Shown piece by piece: positions 1 to 8,713 of a stretch of 38,576 nucleotides of DNA. Within the stretch, counting starts at the first letter, position 1, and every line of letters begins with the position of its first letter. Under the pieces are notes generated by a model that was not told the origin of the DNA, did no database searches, and was given only the letters and a program-made list of their open reading frames with translations. The stretch comes from Brevibacillus sp. Its GTDB lineage: Bacteria > Bacillota > Bacilli > Brevibacillales > Brevibacillaceae. The stretch lies in assembly GCA_029240815.1 (NCBI GenBank), contig JARDZO010000138.1:1-38576 (forward strand). Reading direction: 5' to 3'. A program made the translations under genes and the position numbers.

Positions 1-30
1 CAGTTCGTCCCAGATTACCCGATCAAACAT
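1..30 (-). CDS. purF: Amidophosphoribosyltransferase N-terminus (partial)
   Basis: On the minus strand an ATG at 28-30 opens a frame reading [10 protein letters not shown] up to the window edge. It overlaps the end of purL by 16 bases. A purine-rich GGAAGG lies about 10 bases upstream, inside purL. purF follows purL in Bacillales pur operons and its product makes phosphoribosylamine from PRPP and glutamine. Only ten codons are visible, so the call rests on position, overlap and ribosome site. The catalytic cysteine lies beyond the window. Confidence 0.6.
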   Translation of the reverse strand, partial: MFDRVIWDEL

Positions 31-2258
31 GGAATCGCATCCTTCCAGGCTGCTTTCACCTCTTGAATCGAAGCGTTGACCGCTTCTGTACCGTTCACGC
101 TGATTACCAGTTTTTCTCCGCCAGTTGTTCCGATTTGCCCAGCTGGCACACCGTGTTCAGCCGCCAGTGCAAGCAGTGCTTCCACTTGATCATTGGACGC
201 GCTGAGCAAAATACGAGATTGCGACTCGCTGAACAAGAGAACGTCTGGACGCAATGCCGATTTCAGTGTCACTTGCGCACCGAAATTTTCTCCAAAGCAG
301 GATTCCGCCAGTGCTACACCCAGACCGCCTTCGGACAAGTCATGAGCGGACTTAACGAGTCCTTTGCGGATCGCAGCCAACGTCAGCTTTTGTACAGCTG
401 CTTCTTTGGCCAGATCGATTTGTGGAGGACGACCGGAGATAGAGCCTGTCGCCATTTTTTGATATTCAGAGCCACCGAGTTCTGCGAAGGTTTCACCCAG
501 CAGGATGATCGCGTCGCCTTCGTGCTTGAAGTTTTGGGTTGTAATATGGTCCACATCAGTGATCAAGCCTACCATTCCGACGGTTGGTGTCGGATAGATC
601 GGATCACCGCTGCGTTCGTTGTAGAAAGATACGTTACCGCCGATAACTGGCGAATCCAGCGCTACGCAGGCTTCGCTCATGCCTTCGCACGCTTTTTCAA
701 ACTGCCAGAACACCTCAGGCTTTTCCGGGCTGCCGAAGTTGAGGCAGTCGGTGATAGCCAGCGGCTCTGCACCGGAGCAAACAACGTTGCGTGCAGATTC
801 TGCTACTGCAATCGCTCCGCCCACTTTTGGATCGAGGTACACATAACGGCCGTTGCAGTCTGTGCTCATCGCCAGTGCCTTGCGTGTGCCGCGAACCATG
901 ACAACAGCTGCGTCAGAACCAGGTTTGACCGCTGTGTTTGCACGTACGATGTGATCGTATTGCTCATATACCCATGATTTGTTCGCTACAGTCGGTTGTG
1001 CTAGCAAACTTTTCAACGTTTCATTCAGATCCAGAGGCTGGTTGATCGCAGCTACTGCATCCACGTTGGCATTTGCCTCATAGTAAGCAGGAACTGCCGA
1101 TGGACGATGGTACACAGGAGCATCGTCAGCCAGGCTGTTTACTGGTACCTCAGCAACCACTTCACCGTTGTGCAGCAGACGCAGCAAGCTATCTTCTGTT
1201 ACTTTACCCACAACTGCGGATGCCAAGCCCCATTTGTCAAAGATCGCGATTGCTTCTGCTTCCTTGCCCTTTTCTACGACAACGAGCATGCGCTCTTGCG
1301 ATTCGGAGAGCATCATTTCATAAGCAGACATGCCTGCTTCGCGTTGCGGAACCAGATCGAGATTCATTTCAATCCCGTTACCCGCTTTGGAAGCCATCTC
1401 GGAGCTGGAGCTGGTGAGTCCTGCTGCCCCCATGTCCTGAATCCCTACGACGATACCGGTGTCGATGAGTTCCAGACATGCTTCCAGAAGCAGTTTTTCC
1501 ATGAACGGATCCCCGACTTGTACCGCTGGACGCTTTTTCTCAGATTCTTCGGTGAGCTCTTCGGATGCGAAGGTAGCACCGTGAATCCCGTCGCGGCCTG
1601 TGCTTGCGCCTACATAGATGACTGGGTTGCCAATACCCGAAGCGACACCCTTTTGAATCTTCTCGTGGTCGATGAGACCGACGCACATAGCGTTTACCAA
1701 CGGGTTGCCTTCGTAGGTCGGGTCGAAGTTCACTTCGCCGCCTACAGTTGGAATCCCGATGCAGTTGCCGTAGCCAGCAATCCCTGCGACCACATGTTCA
1801 AACAAATATTTGACACGAGGAGTCTTCAGCTCCCCGAAACGAAGCGAGTTGAGTACAGCAATCGGACGCGCGCCCATAGAGAATACGTCACGGATAATGC
1901 CGCCTACCCCTGTCGCCGCACCTTGGTACGGTTCGATCGCGGATGGGTGGTTGTGACTCTCGATTTTGAAAACAACGGCTTGGTTGTCGCCAATATCCAC
2001 GATACCCGCGCCTTCCCCTGGACCTTGCAAAACGCGAGGACCTTTGGTCGGGAAGCGACGCAGCACAGGCTTGGAGTTTTTGTACGAGCAGTGCTCCGAC
2101 CACATGACGCTGTAAAGACCAGTCTCTGTCCAGTTCGGTTTGCGGCCGATGATGTCTACGACGCGTTGGTATTCTTCATCCGTCAAACCAATCTCGCGGT
2201 AGATTTTCTGATCGGCAATTTGTTCGGCTGTCGGTTCTTTATGCGTGAGTTGTGACAC
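15..2258 (-). CDS. purL: Phosphoribosylformylglycinamidine synthase subunit II
   Basis: This is the 747-residue small-type PurL, close to the roughly 740 residues usual in Bacillales. It is the ATP-dependent synthetase subunit that turns FGAR into FGAM using ammonia from PurQ, with PurS as third subunit. Visible family signatures include the N-terminal [13 protein letters not shown] block (about residues 52-64), the [21 protein letters not shown] segment that binds nucleotide and metal, and a second half with GSDAAVV and [10 protein letters not shown], reflecting the two tandem PurM-like folds. No frame break was seen. The ATG at 2256-2258 lies inside the 3' end of purQ (20-base overlap), implying translational coupling. 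purF starts inside its own 3' end. Cytoplasmic, de novo purine synthesis. Confidence 0.97.
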   Translation of the reverse strand: MSQLTHKEPTAEQIADQKIYREIGLTDEEYQRVVDIIGRKPNWTETGLYSVMWSEHCSYKNSKPVLRRFPTKGPRVLQGPGEGAGIVDIGDNQAVVFKIESHNHPSAIEPYQGAATGVGGIIRDVFSMGARPIAVLNSLRFGELKTPRVKYLFEHVVAGIAGYGNCIGIPTVGGEVNFDPTYEGNPLVNAMCVGLIDHEKIQKGVASGIGNPVIYVGASTGRDGIHGATFASEELTEESEKKRPAVQVGDPFMEKLLLEACLELIDTGIVVGIQDMGAAGLTSSSSEMASKAGNGIEMNLDLVPQREAGMSAYEMMLSESQERMLVVVEKGKEAEAIAIFDKWGLASAVVGKVTEDSLLRLLHNGEVVAEVPVNSLADDAPVYHRPSAVPAYYEANANVDAVAAINQPLDLNETLKSLLAQPTVANKSWVYEQYDHIVRANTAVKPGSDAAVVMVRGTRKALAMSTDCNGRYVYLDPKVGGAIAVAESARNVVCSGAEPLAITDCLNFGSPEKPEVFWQFEKACEGMSEACVALDSPVIGGNVSFYNERSGDPIYPTPTVGMVGLITDVDHITTQNFKHEGDAIILLGETFAELGGSEYQKMATGSISGRPPQIDLAKEAAVQKLTLAAIRKGLVKSAHDLSEGGLGVALAESCFGENFGAQVTLKSALRPDVLLFSESQSRILLSASNDQVEALLALAAEHGVPAGQIGTTGGEKLVISVNGTEAVNASIQEVKAAWKDAIPCLIG

Positions 2259-2936
2259 TGCTTTTTTCCCTCCACGTCTTCAGGATCGAGGTAAACATGC
2301 GGCGACCATCATCGGAAGTCATCCAAGTATGGACAGCACGCTCCGGGTGAGGCATCATGCCCAGCACGTTGCCACGTTCGTTGCAAATGCCCGCAATGTC
2401 TTCAAGAGAGCCATTCGGATTTTCACCATGATAGCGGAAGACGATCTGGTTGCCCGCTTTGAGCTGTGCCAATGTCTCTTCATCACAGTAGTAGTTTCCT
2501 TCGCCATGAGCGATCGGAATCTGAATTTCTTCCCCAACCGCATAGTCGCGGGTAAACGGGGTATCGTTATTTTCCACGCGAAGTCCTGCCAGCGTACAGC
2601 GGAACTTGAGCGAACGGTTGCGCAAGAGAGCACCTGGCAACAGTCCGACTTCGGTCAGGATCTGGAATCCGTTGCAAATCCCCATCACCAGCTTGCCTTC
2701 CTCTGCTGCTTTCACCACTTGCTCCATGACCGGTGAAAAACGAGCGACAGCGCCGCAGCGCAGGTAATCACCGTAGGAGAAGCCACCTGGCAACAGAATG
2801 GCGTCATATTGAGAAAGATCTGTATCGGAATGCCATACGTAATCTACCGGCACTCCCATGACGTCTTCAACCGCGTTGTACAAATCGATGTCGGCATTGG
2901 AGCCGGGAAAGACGATAACCGCTACTCGCCTCGCAT
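2239..2936 (-). pseudogene. purQ: FGAM synthase glutaminase subunit PurQ, start region broken by a 5-bp duplication
   Basis: PurQ is the class I glutamine amidotransferase that feeds ammonia to PurL. The body is intact: VIVFPGSN, the [16 protein letters not shown] segment, the nucleophile in MGICNGFQ, and the C-terminal MPHPER histidine-glutamate motif. The start is not. A good site (GGAGGG in the end of purS) stands 9 bases before ATG 2934-2936, but that ATG reads MRGE and stops. The PurQ frame runs through the conserved N-terminus with no ATG, GTG or TTG before a TTG at 2881-2883, past the essential VIVFPGSN strand. The cause is a tandem CTCGC-CTCGC at 2925-2934 (plus strand); removing one copy gives ATG-CGA-GTA-GCG ([12 protein letters not shown]), exactly what the family predicts. 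PurQ is now in frame with purS, separated by the purS TAA. Either purQ is non-functional or the duplication is an assembly error. Confidence 0.85.
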
Positions 2937-2940
2937 GACG

Positions 2941-3189
2941 TTAGCCCTCCACGATCTCAAAGCGATAGTCTTCAACCACCGTATTGGCCAGAAGCTTTTC
3001 AGACATTTCACGCACGCGCTCTTCTGCTTGGGCGCGATCGTTCGTACCCAGCTCGAGCTCCATGTATTTACCGATGCGCACGTTGTTCACTTCATCAAAT
3101 CCGAGGGAATGCAGGGCACCTTTCACAGCATGACCTTGCGGGTCCAAAACGCTCTCGCGCAATGTTACGTAAACGACTGCTTTAAACAT
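2941..3189 (-). CDS. purS: Phosphoribosylformylglycinamidine synthase subunit PurS
   Basis: An 82-residue PurS, the small bridging subunit that holds PurQ and PurL together in the Gram-positive FGAM synthase. The signature [19 protein letters not shown] and the C-terminal [16 protein letters not shown] strongly resemble Bacillus PurS. Two in-frame ATGs are possible. The second (3187-3189, [10 protein letters not shown]) is chosen because GGGAGG lies about 8 bases before it, whereas it nearly abuts the first at 3195. The start overlaps the purC stop by 8 bases, so the two are coupled. Its stop is immediately followed by the damaged purQ start. Confidence 0.95.
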   Translation of the reverse strand: MFKAVVYVTLRESVLDPQGHAVKGALHSLGFDEVNNVRIGKYMELELGTNDRAQAEERVREMSEKLLANTVVEDYRFEIVEG

Positions 3190-3913
3190 GTACATCTCCT
3201 CCCAATCTTTTCAGCATTTCTTGATACGCTTCTTCTACGTTGCCCAAATCACGGCGGAAGCGGTCTTTATCCAGCTTTTCGTTTGTTTCGGAGTCCCAGA
3301 ACCGGCACGTGTCCGGCGATATTTCATCGGCGAGGAGAATTTCTCCGTCCGCAGTTTTGCCAAATTCCAATTTAAAATCGACTAATGTGATGTTGCGCTC
3401 CCGCAAGTATGGACGCAGTACTTCATTGACTGCCAAGCCCATGCGCTCAAGGGTCGCCTGATCACTTTCGCTCGCGATCCCCAACACTTTGATGTGGGAG
3501 GCATTTACCAGCGGATCTCCCAAAGCATCGTCTTTGTAGTAGAACTCGACGACAGGCTGTGGAAGTACTGTTCCTTCCTCCATACCTAGCCGTTTTGCCA
3601 GTGAACCTGCTGCGATATTGCGGACGACTACTTCCAGCGGGATAATTTCCACTTTGCGAACGACCTGCTCAGTGGCTGACAACAGGCGAATGAAATGGTT
3701 GTCAATCCCACGCTCTTTTAGCATGGTGAAAAAGATAGCCGTAATCCGGTTGTTCAATTCACCTTTGCCCGTGATCTGCGCTCTTTTTTCTCCGTTAAAT
3801 GCTGTTGCGTCGTCTTTATACTCCACCCAGTACTGATCAGGCGTCGATGTCCGATAAATACGTTTCGCCTTGCCTTCGTAGAGTTGTTCCTGTTTTTCCA
3901 CTGTAGGAGCCAC
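3182..3913 (-). CDS. purC: Phosphoribosylaminoimidazole-succinocarboxamide (SAICAR) synthase
   Basis: Full-length PurC (about 240 residues), which joins CAIR and aspartate with ATP to make SAICAR. Recognisable blocks are [12 protein letters not shown] (ATP-binding strand near the N-terminus), [11 protein letters not shown], the [10 protein letters not shown] segment and [10 protein letters not shown]. It is the first gene of the transcript here; purE, purK and purB, which often precede it, are absent. The start is uncertain: GTG 3911-3913 has a GGGAAGG directly against it, while GTG at codon 5 ([12 protein letters not shown]) has a better-spaced GGTGG. Expression is probably governed by the PurBox promoter upstream. 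Confidence 0.96.
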   Translation of the reverse strand: MAPTVEKQEQLYEGKAKRIYRTSTPDQYWVEYKDDATAFNGEKRAQITGKGELNNRITAIFFTMLKERGIDNHFIRLLSATEQVVRKVEIIPLEVVVRNIAAGSLAKRLGMEEGTVLPQPVVEFYYKDDALGDPLVNASHIKVLGIASESDQATLERMGLAVNEVLRPYLRERNITLVDFKLEFGKTADGEILLADEISPDTCRFWDSETNEKLDKDRFRRDLGNVEEAYQEMLKRLGGDVHV

Positions 3914-3965
3914 CTTCCCAGCTAAAAAGGTTGAGTTTCTATTAATTCACGAACGATTCAACTAC

Positions 3966-3994
3966 ATTAAAACACAATCATACGCATTTATCAA
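3966..3994 (-). promoter_or_regulatory. Sigma-A promoter of the purC operon
   Basis: On the minus strand TTGATA (3989-3994) and TTTAAT (3966-3971) are separated by exactly 17 bases, a good vegetative promoter. It lies about 50 bases before the purC start, so the leader is short and leaves no room for the guanine riboswitch found before the B. subtilis pur operon. Confidence 0.7.
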
Positions 3995-4000
3995 CGAAAA

Positions 4001-4035
4001 ATGAGCGAATGACGTTCGACAATTGTTCGGAAATT
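4001..4035 (-). promoter_or_regulatory. PurR operator (pair of PurBoxes)
   Basis: The minus strand carries ATTTCCGAACAAT (4022-4034), a perfect match to the known PurBox consensus AWWWCCGAACWWT. A degenerate inverted partner (ATGAGCGAATGAC, 4001-4013) gives CGAA-N16-TTCG, the spacing described for B. subtilis PurR. The pair sits just upstream of the purC -35 box. This predicts PRPP-responsive repression by PurR. Confidence 0.75.
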
Positions 4036-4059
4036 ACTAGCAATCCAAGTTTGCACCTT

Positions 4060-4245
4060 ATGTTAATATTCGTTTTACAAACGTTCCACACCAACTTTAT
4101 ATATGCTCTTTATAATAGAACGAATGTCCAGCTATCCATCCAAAATTACGGCGCTATCCATCTCATTGATAACGTAACCAGTGGGACGATCGATATTCCT
4201 ACGGGGTTGCCCGTCCAATGGAACTGGAACGCTTTGTCGCCATGA
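4060..4245 (+). CDS. Possible small unknown protein, divergent from purC
   Basis: A 61-codon plus-strand frame with ATG at 4060 ends TGA at 4243-4245, two bases before a strong terminator stem. Its last 40 residues (NVQLSIQNYG through WNWNALSP) look protein-like. There is no ribosome site before the ATG, and the first part overlaps possible promoter elements (TTTACA 4074-4079, TATATA 4098-4103, TATAAT 4111-4116). The stretch could equally be a small RNA or an attenuator leader for the downstream dehydrogenase. I do not recognise the sequence. Confidence 0.3.
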   Translation: MLIFVLQTFHTNFIYALYNRTNVQLSIQNYGAIHLIDNVTSGTIDIPTGLPVQWNWNALSP

Positions 4246-4247
4246 TG

Positions 4248-4274
4248 GGAGCCCCTAAAAATGGGCTCCTTTTT
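4248..4274 (+). terminator. Rho-independent terminator
   Basis: GGAGCCC (4248-4254) pairs with GGGCTCC (4263-4269) and is followed by a run of T. It serves plus-strand transcription only, ending a short transcript that begins divergently from purC, 58 bases before the dehydrogenase start. Confidence 0.85.
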
Positions 4275-4332
4275 CATTCATGTGATAAACTGATTTTGGT
4301 GCAACCTATACGGAAAGAAGGAAGGTATTCAG

Positions 4333-5532
4333 ATGTTTCCCTTTGAGGTATCTTTTCCTACCCACATATACTTTGGCATTGGTGAACTGAAGCGTTTAGG
4401 CCATGCTGCTAAGACATTGGGAAAAAAGGCGTTGCTCGTCACGGGAGGCAATGCTGCAAAGCGTACAGGATTACTAGACCGGGTGCAGGAGCTCTTGCAG
4501 GAAGCGGATGTAGATAGCATTCTTTTTGACAAAATTGAACCCAATCCACGTACGGCTACCGTCGACGCGGGAGCCGCTCTCGCTCGTCAACATGCGTGCG
4601 ACTTCGTGCTGGCGGTTGGTGGCGGGTCAGTGATGGACGCTTCCAAGGCGATTGCGGCTGCTGCCCAGTCAGGCCGTCCGATCTATGATTATATGCGCGG
4701 CAATCCAAGCGGTACGGGAAAAGTGCTTGTCCCTGTACAGGAGGCTTTGCCGTTAATGACCGTCCCGACAGTTGCTGCAACTGGTTCTGAAGCCAATAAC
4801 ATCAGTGTACTGACCCATTGGGACACTCACGAAAAGTCATCCATCAACGGACCAGCTCTCTACCCCAAGATTGCGATACTCGATCCGTCCATCACGTATA
4901 CCGTTCCTGCTCGCGTCACAGCGGAGGCGAGTGCGGACATTTTCTCGCATTTATTTGAAAGCTATCTGATCAGTACAAGCGGTACGCATGTGCAGGATGG
5001 TGTGTCCGAGACCCTCATCCGTCTCGTCGTGGAGCACTCCCTTACAGCCATCGAACAACCCGATCACGCAGAAGCCCGCTCCACCCTGCTGTGGGTCAGC
5101 ACATTGGGTATTAGCCCATTTGCCAATGCCGGACGAGGAGCAGGAATGCCTTTGCACGGAGTAGAGCATCCTTTGAGCGGTATCTACGACATGGCGCACG
5201 GTCGCGGACTTGCGATTTTGTCTCTTCCTTATTTTAAACAGGTGATTCAAGAAGATCGCCCCGAGCGTCTGGCTCGCATGGGACGGCATTGCTTTGGGGT
5301 CACGGAAGAAGACGAATGGGCAGCGGCTGAGGCTACGATCGAAGCGGTGAAAAGCTGGTATGAACGCATGGGGATTACGGAGCGTCTCTCTGATTTTGGA
5401 GTTACGCGTGATGCACTGGCAGGCATGGCAGCAGAGGCTGTGACTATTGGCGGACGCGGTGTCGGACATTTGTCCAGCTCTCGTAAACTGAATGCGGAAG
5501 ACATCGTAAAAATCTACGAAGCCTGCTTATAA
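4333..5532 (+). CDS. Iron-containing alcohol dehydrogenase
   Basis: A 399-residue group III (iron-dependent) alcohol dehydrogenase, resembling the butanol dehydrogenase/YugJ-YugK branch; it would interconvert an alcohol and aldehyde with NAD(P)H. The N-terminal half holds the nucleotide-binding GGGSVMD (residues 96-102) and the TVPTVAATGSE block (143-153). The metal ligands fit the family: D202 and H206 in ADIFSH, H275 in GMPLHGVEHP, and H289 in MAHGRGL, the last two 14 residues apart as in FucO. GGAAGG lies before the ATG. A terminated small transcript precedes it and no partner gene overlaps it. The physiological substrate cannot be told from sequence. Confidence 0.93.
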   Translation: MFPFEVSFPTHIYFGIGELKRLGHAAKTLGKKALLVTGGNAAKRTGLLDRVQELLQEADVDSILFDKIEPNPRTATVDAGAALARQHACDFVLAVGGGSVMDASKAIAAAAQSGRPIYDYMRGNPSGTGKVLVPVQEALPLMTVPTVAATGSEANNISVLTHWDTHEKSSINGPALYPKIAILDPSITYTVPARVTAEASADIFSHLFESYLISTSGTHVQDGVSETLIRLVVEHSLTAIEQPDHAEARSTLLWVSTLGISPFANAGRGAGMPLHGVEHPLSGIYDMAHGRGLAILSLPYFKQVIQEDRPERLARMGRHCFGVTEEDEWAAAEATIEAVKSWYERMGITERLSDFGVTRDALAGMAAEAVTIGGRGVGHLSSSRKLNAEDIVKIYEACL

Positions 5533-5618
5533 GGCTTTGCATATACACTGGCAAGCTCCCTTAAAATTGTGCAATAATATATCTAATAAAAAAATTTTTA
5601 CTATGGAGGTTGCGAAAC

Positions 5619-6734
5619 ATGGCTGATCCACGGATTAATGAATTAGCAAGCCGTCTTGTCCGCTACTCGCTCAATCTGCAAAAGGGAGAAAAGGTCCTGA
5701 TCGAAAACACAGGCCTGCAACCTGAATTGGTTCGTGCACTCGTACGCGAATCCTTTGCCGTAGGCGCCCTGCCTCTCGTCACCTTGAAAGACCAAGAAGT
5801 AAACCGCGCCCTGTACCAAGGAACTAGCGAAGAGCATATGGCATTGATGGCCAAGTTCGAATACGACCGAATGAAAGACATGGATGCGTACATCGCCGTG
5901 CGTGCTTATGACAACATCAATGAATACGCTGACGTCCCAGAAGACAAAATGGGCATCTACTCTCGTGTTTTGTACCAGCCCGTACATACAAACGAGCGTG
6001 TGCCAAACAAGCGCTGGGTCGTTCTGCGCTATCCGAACAAATCGATGGCACAGCTGTCCAGTATGAGCCTAGAGGGCTTCGAGGACTTCTACTTCTCCGT
6101 CTGCAATCTGGACTATGCAAAAATGTCCAATGCAATGACGCCGCTGAAGGAACTGATGGAACGCACCGATCGTGTACGCATCGTTGGCCCGAAAACCGAC
6201 CTGCGCTTCTCCATTAAAGGAATCAACGCGATCAAATGCGATGGCAAACGCAACATTCCAGACGGCGAAGTGTACACGGCACCTGTTCGTGATTCCGTCG
6301 AAGGGACTATCTTCTACAACGCTGCGACCAACTACAACGGCATTTCCTTCACCGATGTTCAGTTCACTTTTAAAGAAGGAAAAATTGTAGAAGCCACCAG
6401 CTCCAACACCAAAGCACTGAATGACATTCTCGATACAGACGAAGGCGCTCGCTACATCGGGGAATTTGCGATCGGCTTCAACCCGCACATCCTGCATCCG
6501 ATGCTCGACATCCTGTTCGATGAAAAGATCGCTGGCAGCTTCCACTTTACGCCGGGTAATGCCTACACCGTGGCAGACAACGGCAATCGCTCTTCCGTCC
6601 ACTGGGATCTGGTGCAAATCCAGCGTCCTGAATACGGCGGCGGGGAAATCTGGTTCGACGATGTGCTGATCCGTAAAGACGGTCGTTTTGTTTTGCCAGA
6701 GCTGGAAGGATTGAATCCGGAGAATCTGGTGTAA
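5619..6734 (+). CDS. M29-family metallo-aminopeptidase (AmpS/AmpT type)
   Basis: A 371-residue aminopeptidase of the thermophilic M29 family, which removes N-terminal amino acids from peptides using two metal ions. The N-terminal region (LVRYSLNLQKGEKVLIENTG) and the C-terminal metal-binding half (GEFAIGFNPHI, SFHFTPGNAY, NRSSVHWDLV, GGGEIWFDDVLI) follow the family pattern. The start at 5619 is chosen over an in-frame TTG at 5610 because GGAGG stands 9 bases before the ATG. It is monocistronic: 86 bases after the dehydrogenase, with its own terminator. Likely cytoplasmic peptide turnover. Confidence 0.92.
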   Translation: MADPRINELASRLVRYSLNLQKGEKVLIENTGLQPELVRALVRESFAVGALPLVTLKDQEVNRALYQGTSEEHMALMAKFEYDRMKDMDAYIAVRAYDNINEYADVPEDKMGIYSRVLYQPVHTNERVPNKRWVVLRYPNKSMAQLSSMSLEGFEDFYFSVCNLDYAKMSNAMTPLKELMERTDRVRIVGPKTDLRFSIKGINAIKCDGKRNIPDGEVYTAPVRDSVEGTIFYNAATNYNGISFTDVQFTFKEGKIVEATSSNTKALNDILDTDEGARYIGEFAIGFNPHILHPMLDILFDEKIAGSFHFTPGNAYTVADNGNRSSVHWDLVQIQRPEYGGGEIWFDDVLIRKDGRFVLPELEGLNPENLV

Positions 6735-6766
6735 CGATTTCTCTCATAAAATGAATGAATAAGCAA

Positions 6767-6797
6767 AGCCCCTTGGCTAATAGCCTGGGGGCTTTTT
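6767..6797 (+). terminator. Terminator of the M29 aminopeptidase gene
   Basis: AGCCCC (6767-6772) pairs with GGGGCT (6788-6793), followed by T residues, 32 bases after the stop codon. Confidence 0.85.
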
Positions 6798-6824
6798 GTC
6801 TGTCAGAATGTTGCTATTGGGGGG

Positions 6825-6905
6825 AGAAGCCTGTTTCCATTCTACGCTCCGGGCTGCGTCCTACTGGGGGTGTTGCATGTCCGCTGCGCCTGGAAACAGT
6901 CTTCT
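6825..6905. repeat. Palindromic element C (partial relative of the repeats at 32 kb and 38 kb)
   Basis: The arms AGAAGCCTGTTTCCA (6825-6839) and TGGAAACAGTCTTCT (6891-6905) pair almost perfectly around a 51-base interior. The interior holds CCTACTGGGGGT (6860-6871) followed shortly by GTCCG, a block also present in element B at 38402-38425. No open frame or gene signal was seen in the gene-free stretch 6798-7010 apart from this element. Confidence 0.55.
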
Positions 6906-7010
6906 CTTGCGACTTTATTTTGATTATCGTGCTTATTTAAACCTATTCAGGACAGTCTCTGGTTTCTAAAAAAGGGAACCTATCAGTAATCTTTCTGTCC
7001 TGCCCACAAC

Positions 7011-7045
7011 CAAAAGAAGCCCCCAGTTACTCGCTGGAGGCTTCT
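7011..7045 (-). terminator. Terminator of the 7054-7728 gene
   Basis: On the minus strand a 12-base stem (7034-7045 with 7015-7026, one mismatch) is followed by TTTTG, directly downstream of the stop at 7054. Confidence 0.8.
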
Positions 7046-7053
7046 TCTCACTA

Positions 7054-7728
7054 TCATAAAAATATCAGCTGTACACTCTTCTCTCCGCTCGGAAAGGGGC
7101 CAGGCTTTTCACTTCCGATGATCTGAATAGAAAATCCATCTGTTTCGGGTTTGTCATGAAAGGTCATTCGATCAAGTCCGGACTCTTCTACACGATAATA
7201 GGTTTCGGGCAGTCCTATCGACGCATATTCGCCATTGCATACGATCAAATAGTACTGAAACTCTTTCCTCGCGATCACTTGATCCTTCATGCCTACGTCC
7301 AGCACACGAAAGAAATTATCCGCCTCGACAAGCCGCGGAACAGGTGTTTTGCGAACTCTCTCTCGTTTCGTCAAAACGTCCTGCTCTTTTTGCTCTTCTA
7401 CCGGACAGCTATAGCATCTCTTATACGAATAGCTATCATACTGACCGTCCACCTGGTCGATGATGCGCATGCGGATAGAAACGATGTTTTGCCTTTTGTC
7501 GTGGATGAGATGGAATTCTTCCAGCAACGCCTTTTCCGATATGCCCACCTTTTTCCGGAAATTTTGCCATTGATCATGAAGGTTCACTTGTTCCAAAGAG
7601 GCATCAGTCTAGAAAGGAACCACACGATCCCGCGACCCGTACAAGTAATCAAATCCCCCAAAAACGAGCACCACCAAACAAACCATCAGGACGATGCCCC
7701 AACCACTCTCCACAGACGAAATGCGCAC
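7054..7728 (-). pseudogene. Unknown membrane-anchored protein with an in-frame amber codon
   Basis: A frame beginning GTG at 7726-7728, with a GGGGG site 9 bases upstream and 13 bases after the DUF169 stop, encodes a short head, a hydrophobic segment (GIVLMVCLVVLVFGG) and YLYGSRDRVVPF. It then meets TAG (7609-7611). The same frame continues as TDASLEQVNLHDQWQNFRKK for 180 more codons, ending GEKSVQLIFL. The downstream part has no ribosome site before its TTG. The simplest reading is one membrane- or surface-anchored protein of 224 codons, split by a nonsense mutation 39 codons from the start. The soluble part contains a CYSC pair and resembles no family I know. The alternative is an unanchored 180-residue protein from TTG 7596. 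Confidence 0.7.
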
Positions 7729-7741
7729 AATCTATTTCCCC

Positions 7742-8539
7742 CTACGAGGACAATTCATCCTTGTCCTTCGCTTCCCCAAACATACCCGCCAGCTTTTGAT
7801 AGGTAGGAGGAAACTCTGCCTGATAGCGCAGGAAGGACGGAATCGGATAGCGTACGCCGCCTTTTTGTGTGCCGGCCAGTCCTTCTACGAGCTCTGCCGC
7901 ATCGCGGAAATGGAAGCTAAAGGCCATCTCGTGGTCTTGCGTTTGTGCGAACAGCCTGTCGCCATAACAGGGAACGATGACTTGCGGTTCACCAGTTTGC
8001 AAAGGCTTGATCGCGATGTCGGCACAGTCTGCCCGACTGGAGAAGGTGGATGGGATCGAACCGCCCCGTTTGTACAGCATTCCTGCGACCAGCCTCATGA
8101 CTTGCGCTGAATTTCCGTAAATAACGACGACATCCGGGTCTACCTCCGCTCGCTCCAAAGGAAACGACACGTAATACCCGCTCTCTTCAGCAGATAGCTT
8201 GGGAACGTCTTGCTCGCTTTTTGCCCCTGTTTCCAGTGAATCGGTGTACATGCCACAGGCAAGATTTCCTTCCGAATAAAAAGGCAGCTGCTCTTCGTAC
8301 CCAAATGCCACTTGGGCGATGGGACAGGAAAGGTCCGCACCATTCATAGCAATGCTCCAGCCGTAGCGGCGAGAAAAACCAACGGCTTGGCAAATGGTGA
8401 TTTGGTAGCCTAGATCGCGCGAAGGAAGCTTTACCTTTGCTGGCAAGTCTACCTCATCCTTCACAATTTTGACTCCAACTGGAAATGTCTCCGTTCTCAC
8501 ATAGGTTTGAATGGCTTGGTTCAATTCTTTTGCATTCAT
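7742..8539 (-). CDS. DUF169 family protein
   Basis: A 265-residue protein matching the DUF169 (COG2043) family of unknown function, found in bacteria and archaea. Visible marks are the N-terminal PVGVKIVKD, the cysteine-bearing ITICQAVGFSRRYGW and NGADLSCPIAQVAFGY segments, and CADIAIKPLQTGEPQVIVPCYGDR. The conserved cysteines suggest a metal or redox-related role, but this is inference. It has no signal peptide. GGGGGAACGGG precedes the ATG. It is the first gene of a two-gene transcript with the broken gene downstream, and is divergent from the lipoprotein gene at 8714. Confidence 0.85.
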   Translation of the reverse strand: MNAKELNQAIQTYVRTETFPVGVKIVKDEVDLPAKVKLPSRDLGYQITICQAVGFSRRYGWSIAMNGADLSCPIAQVAFGYEEQLPFYSEGNLACGMYTDSLETGAKSEQDVPKLSAEESGYYVSFPLERAEVDPDVVVIYGNSAQVMRLVAGMLYKRGGSIPSTFSSRADCADIAIKPLQTGEPQVIVPCYGDRLFAQTQDHEMAFSFHFRDAAELVEGLAGTQKGGVRYPIPSFLRYQAEFPPTYQKLAGMFGEAKDKDELSS

Positions 8540-8713
8540 GCCCGTTCCCCCTTTTGAAAATGGATGTACTCCGAATCTTTCGTCTTTTTAGCTGGGAATT
8601 CCTTTCTTTCTGGCTTACAACTTCGTAAGGTACTGGAAAGGAAAATCGATTTCGAGTTGGCGCAATCCTTGCTACTATAGAACATGACTTCAAGGAACAT
8701 ACGGAGGGTACCA

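Noticed and set aside
63..2255. Long plus-strand open frames (304 and 382 codons) opposite purL
   Set aside because: They are antisense shadows of a well-conserved purL and show no ribosome sites or family signatures.
3914..3965. Possible guanine riboswitch in the pur operon leader
   Set aside because: The leader between the predicted promoter and purC is only about 50 bases and has no purine aptamer-like fold; control by the PurBox is enough.
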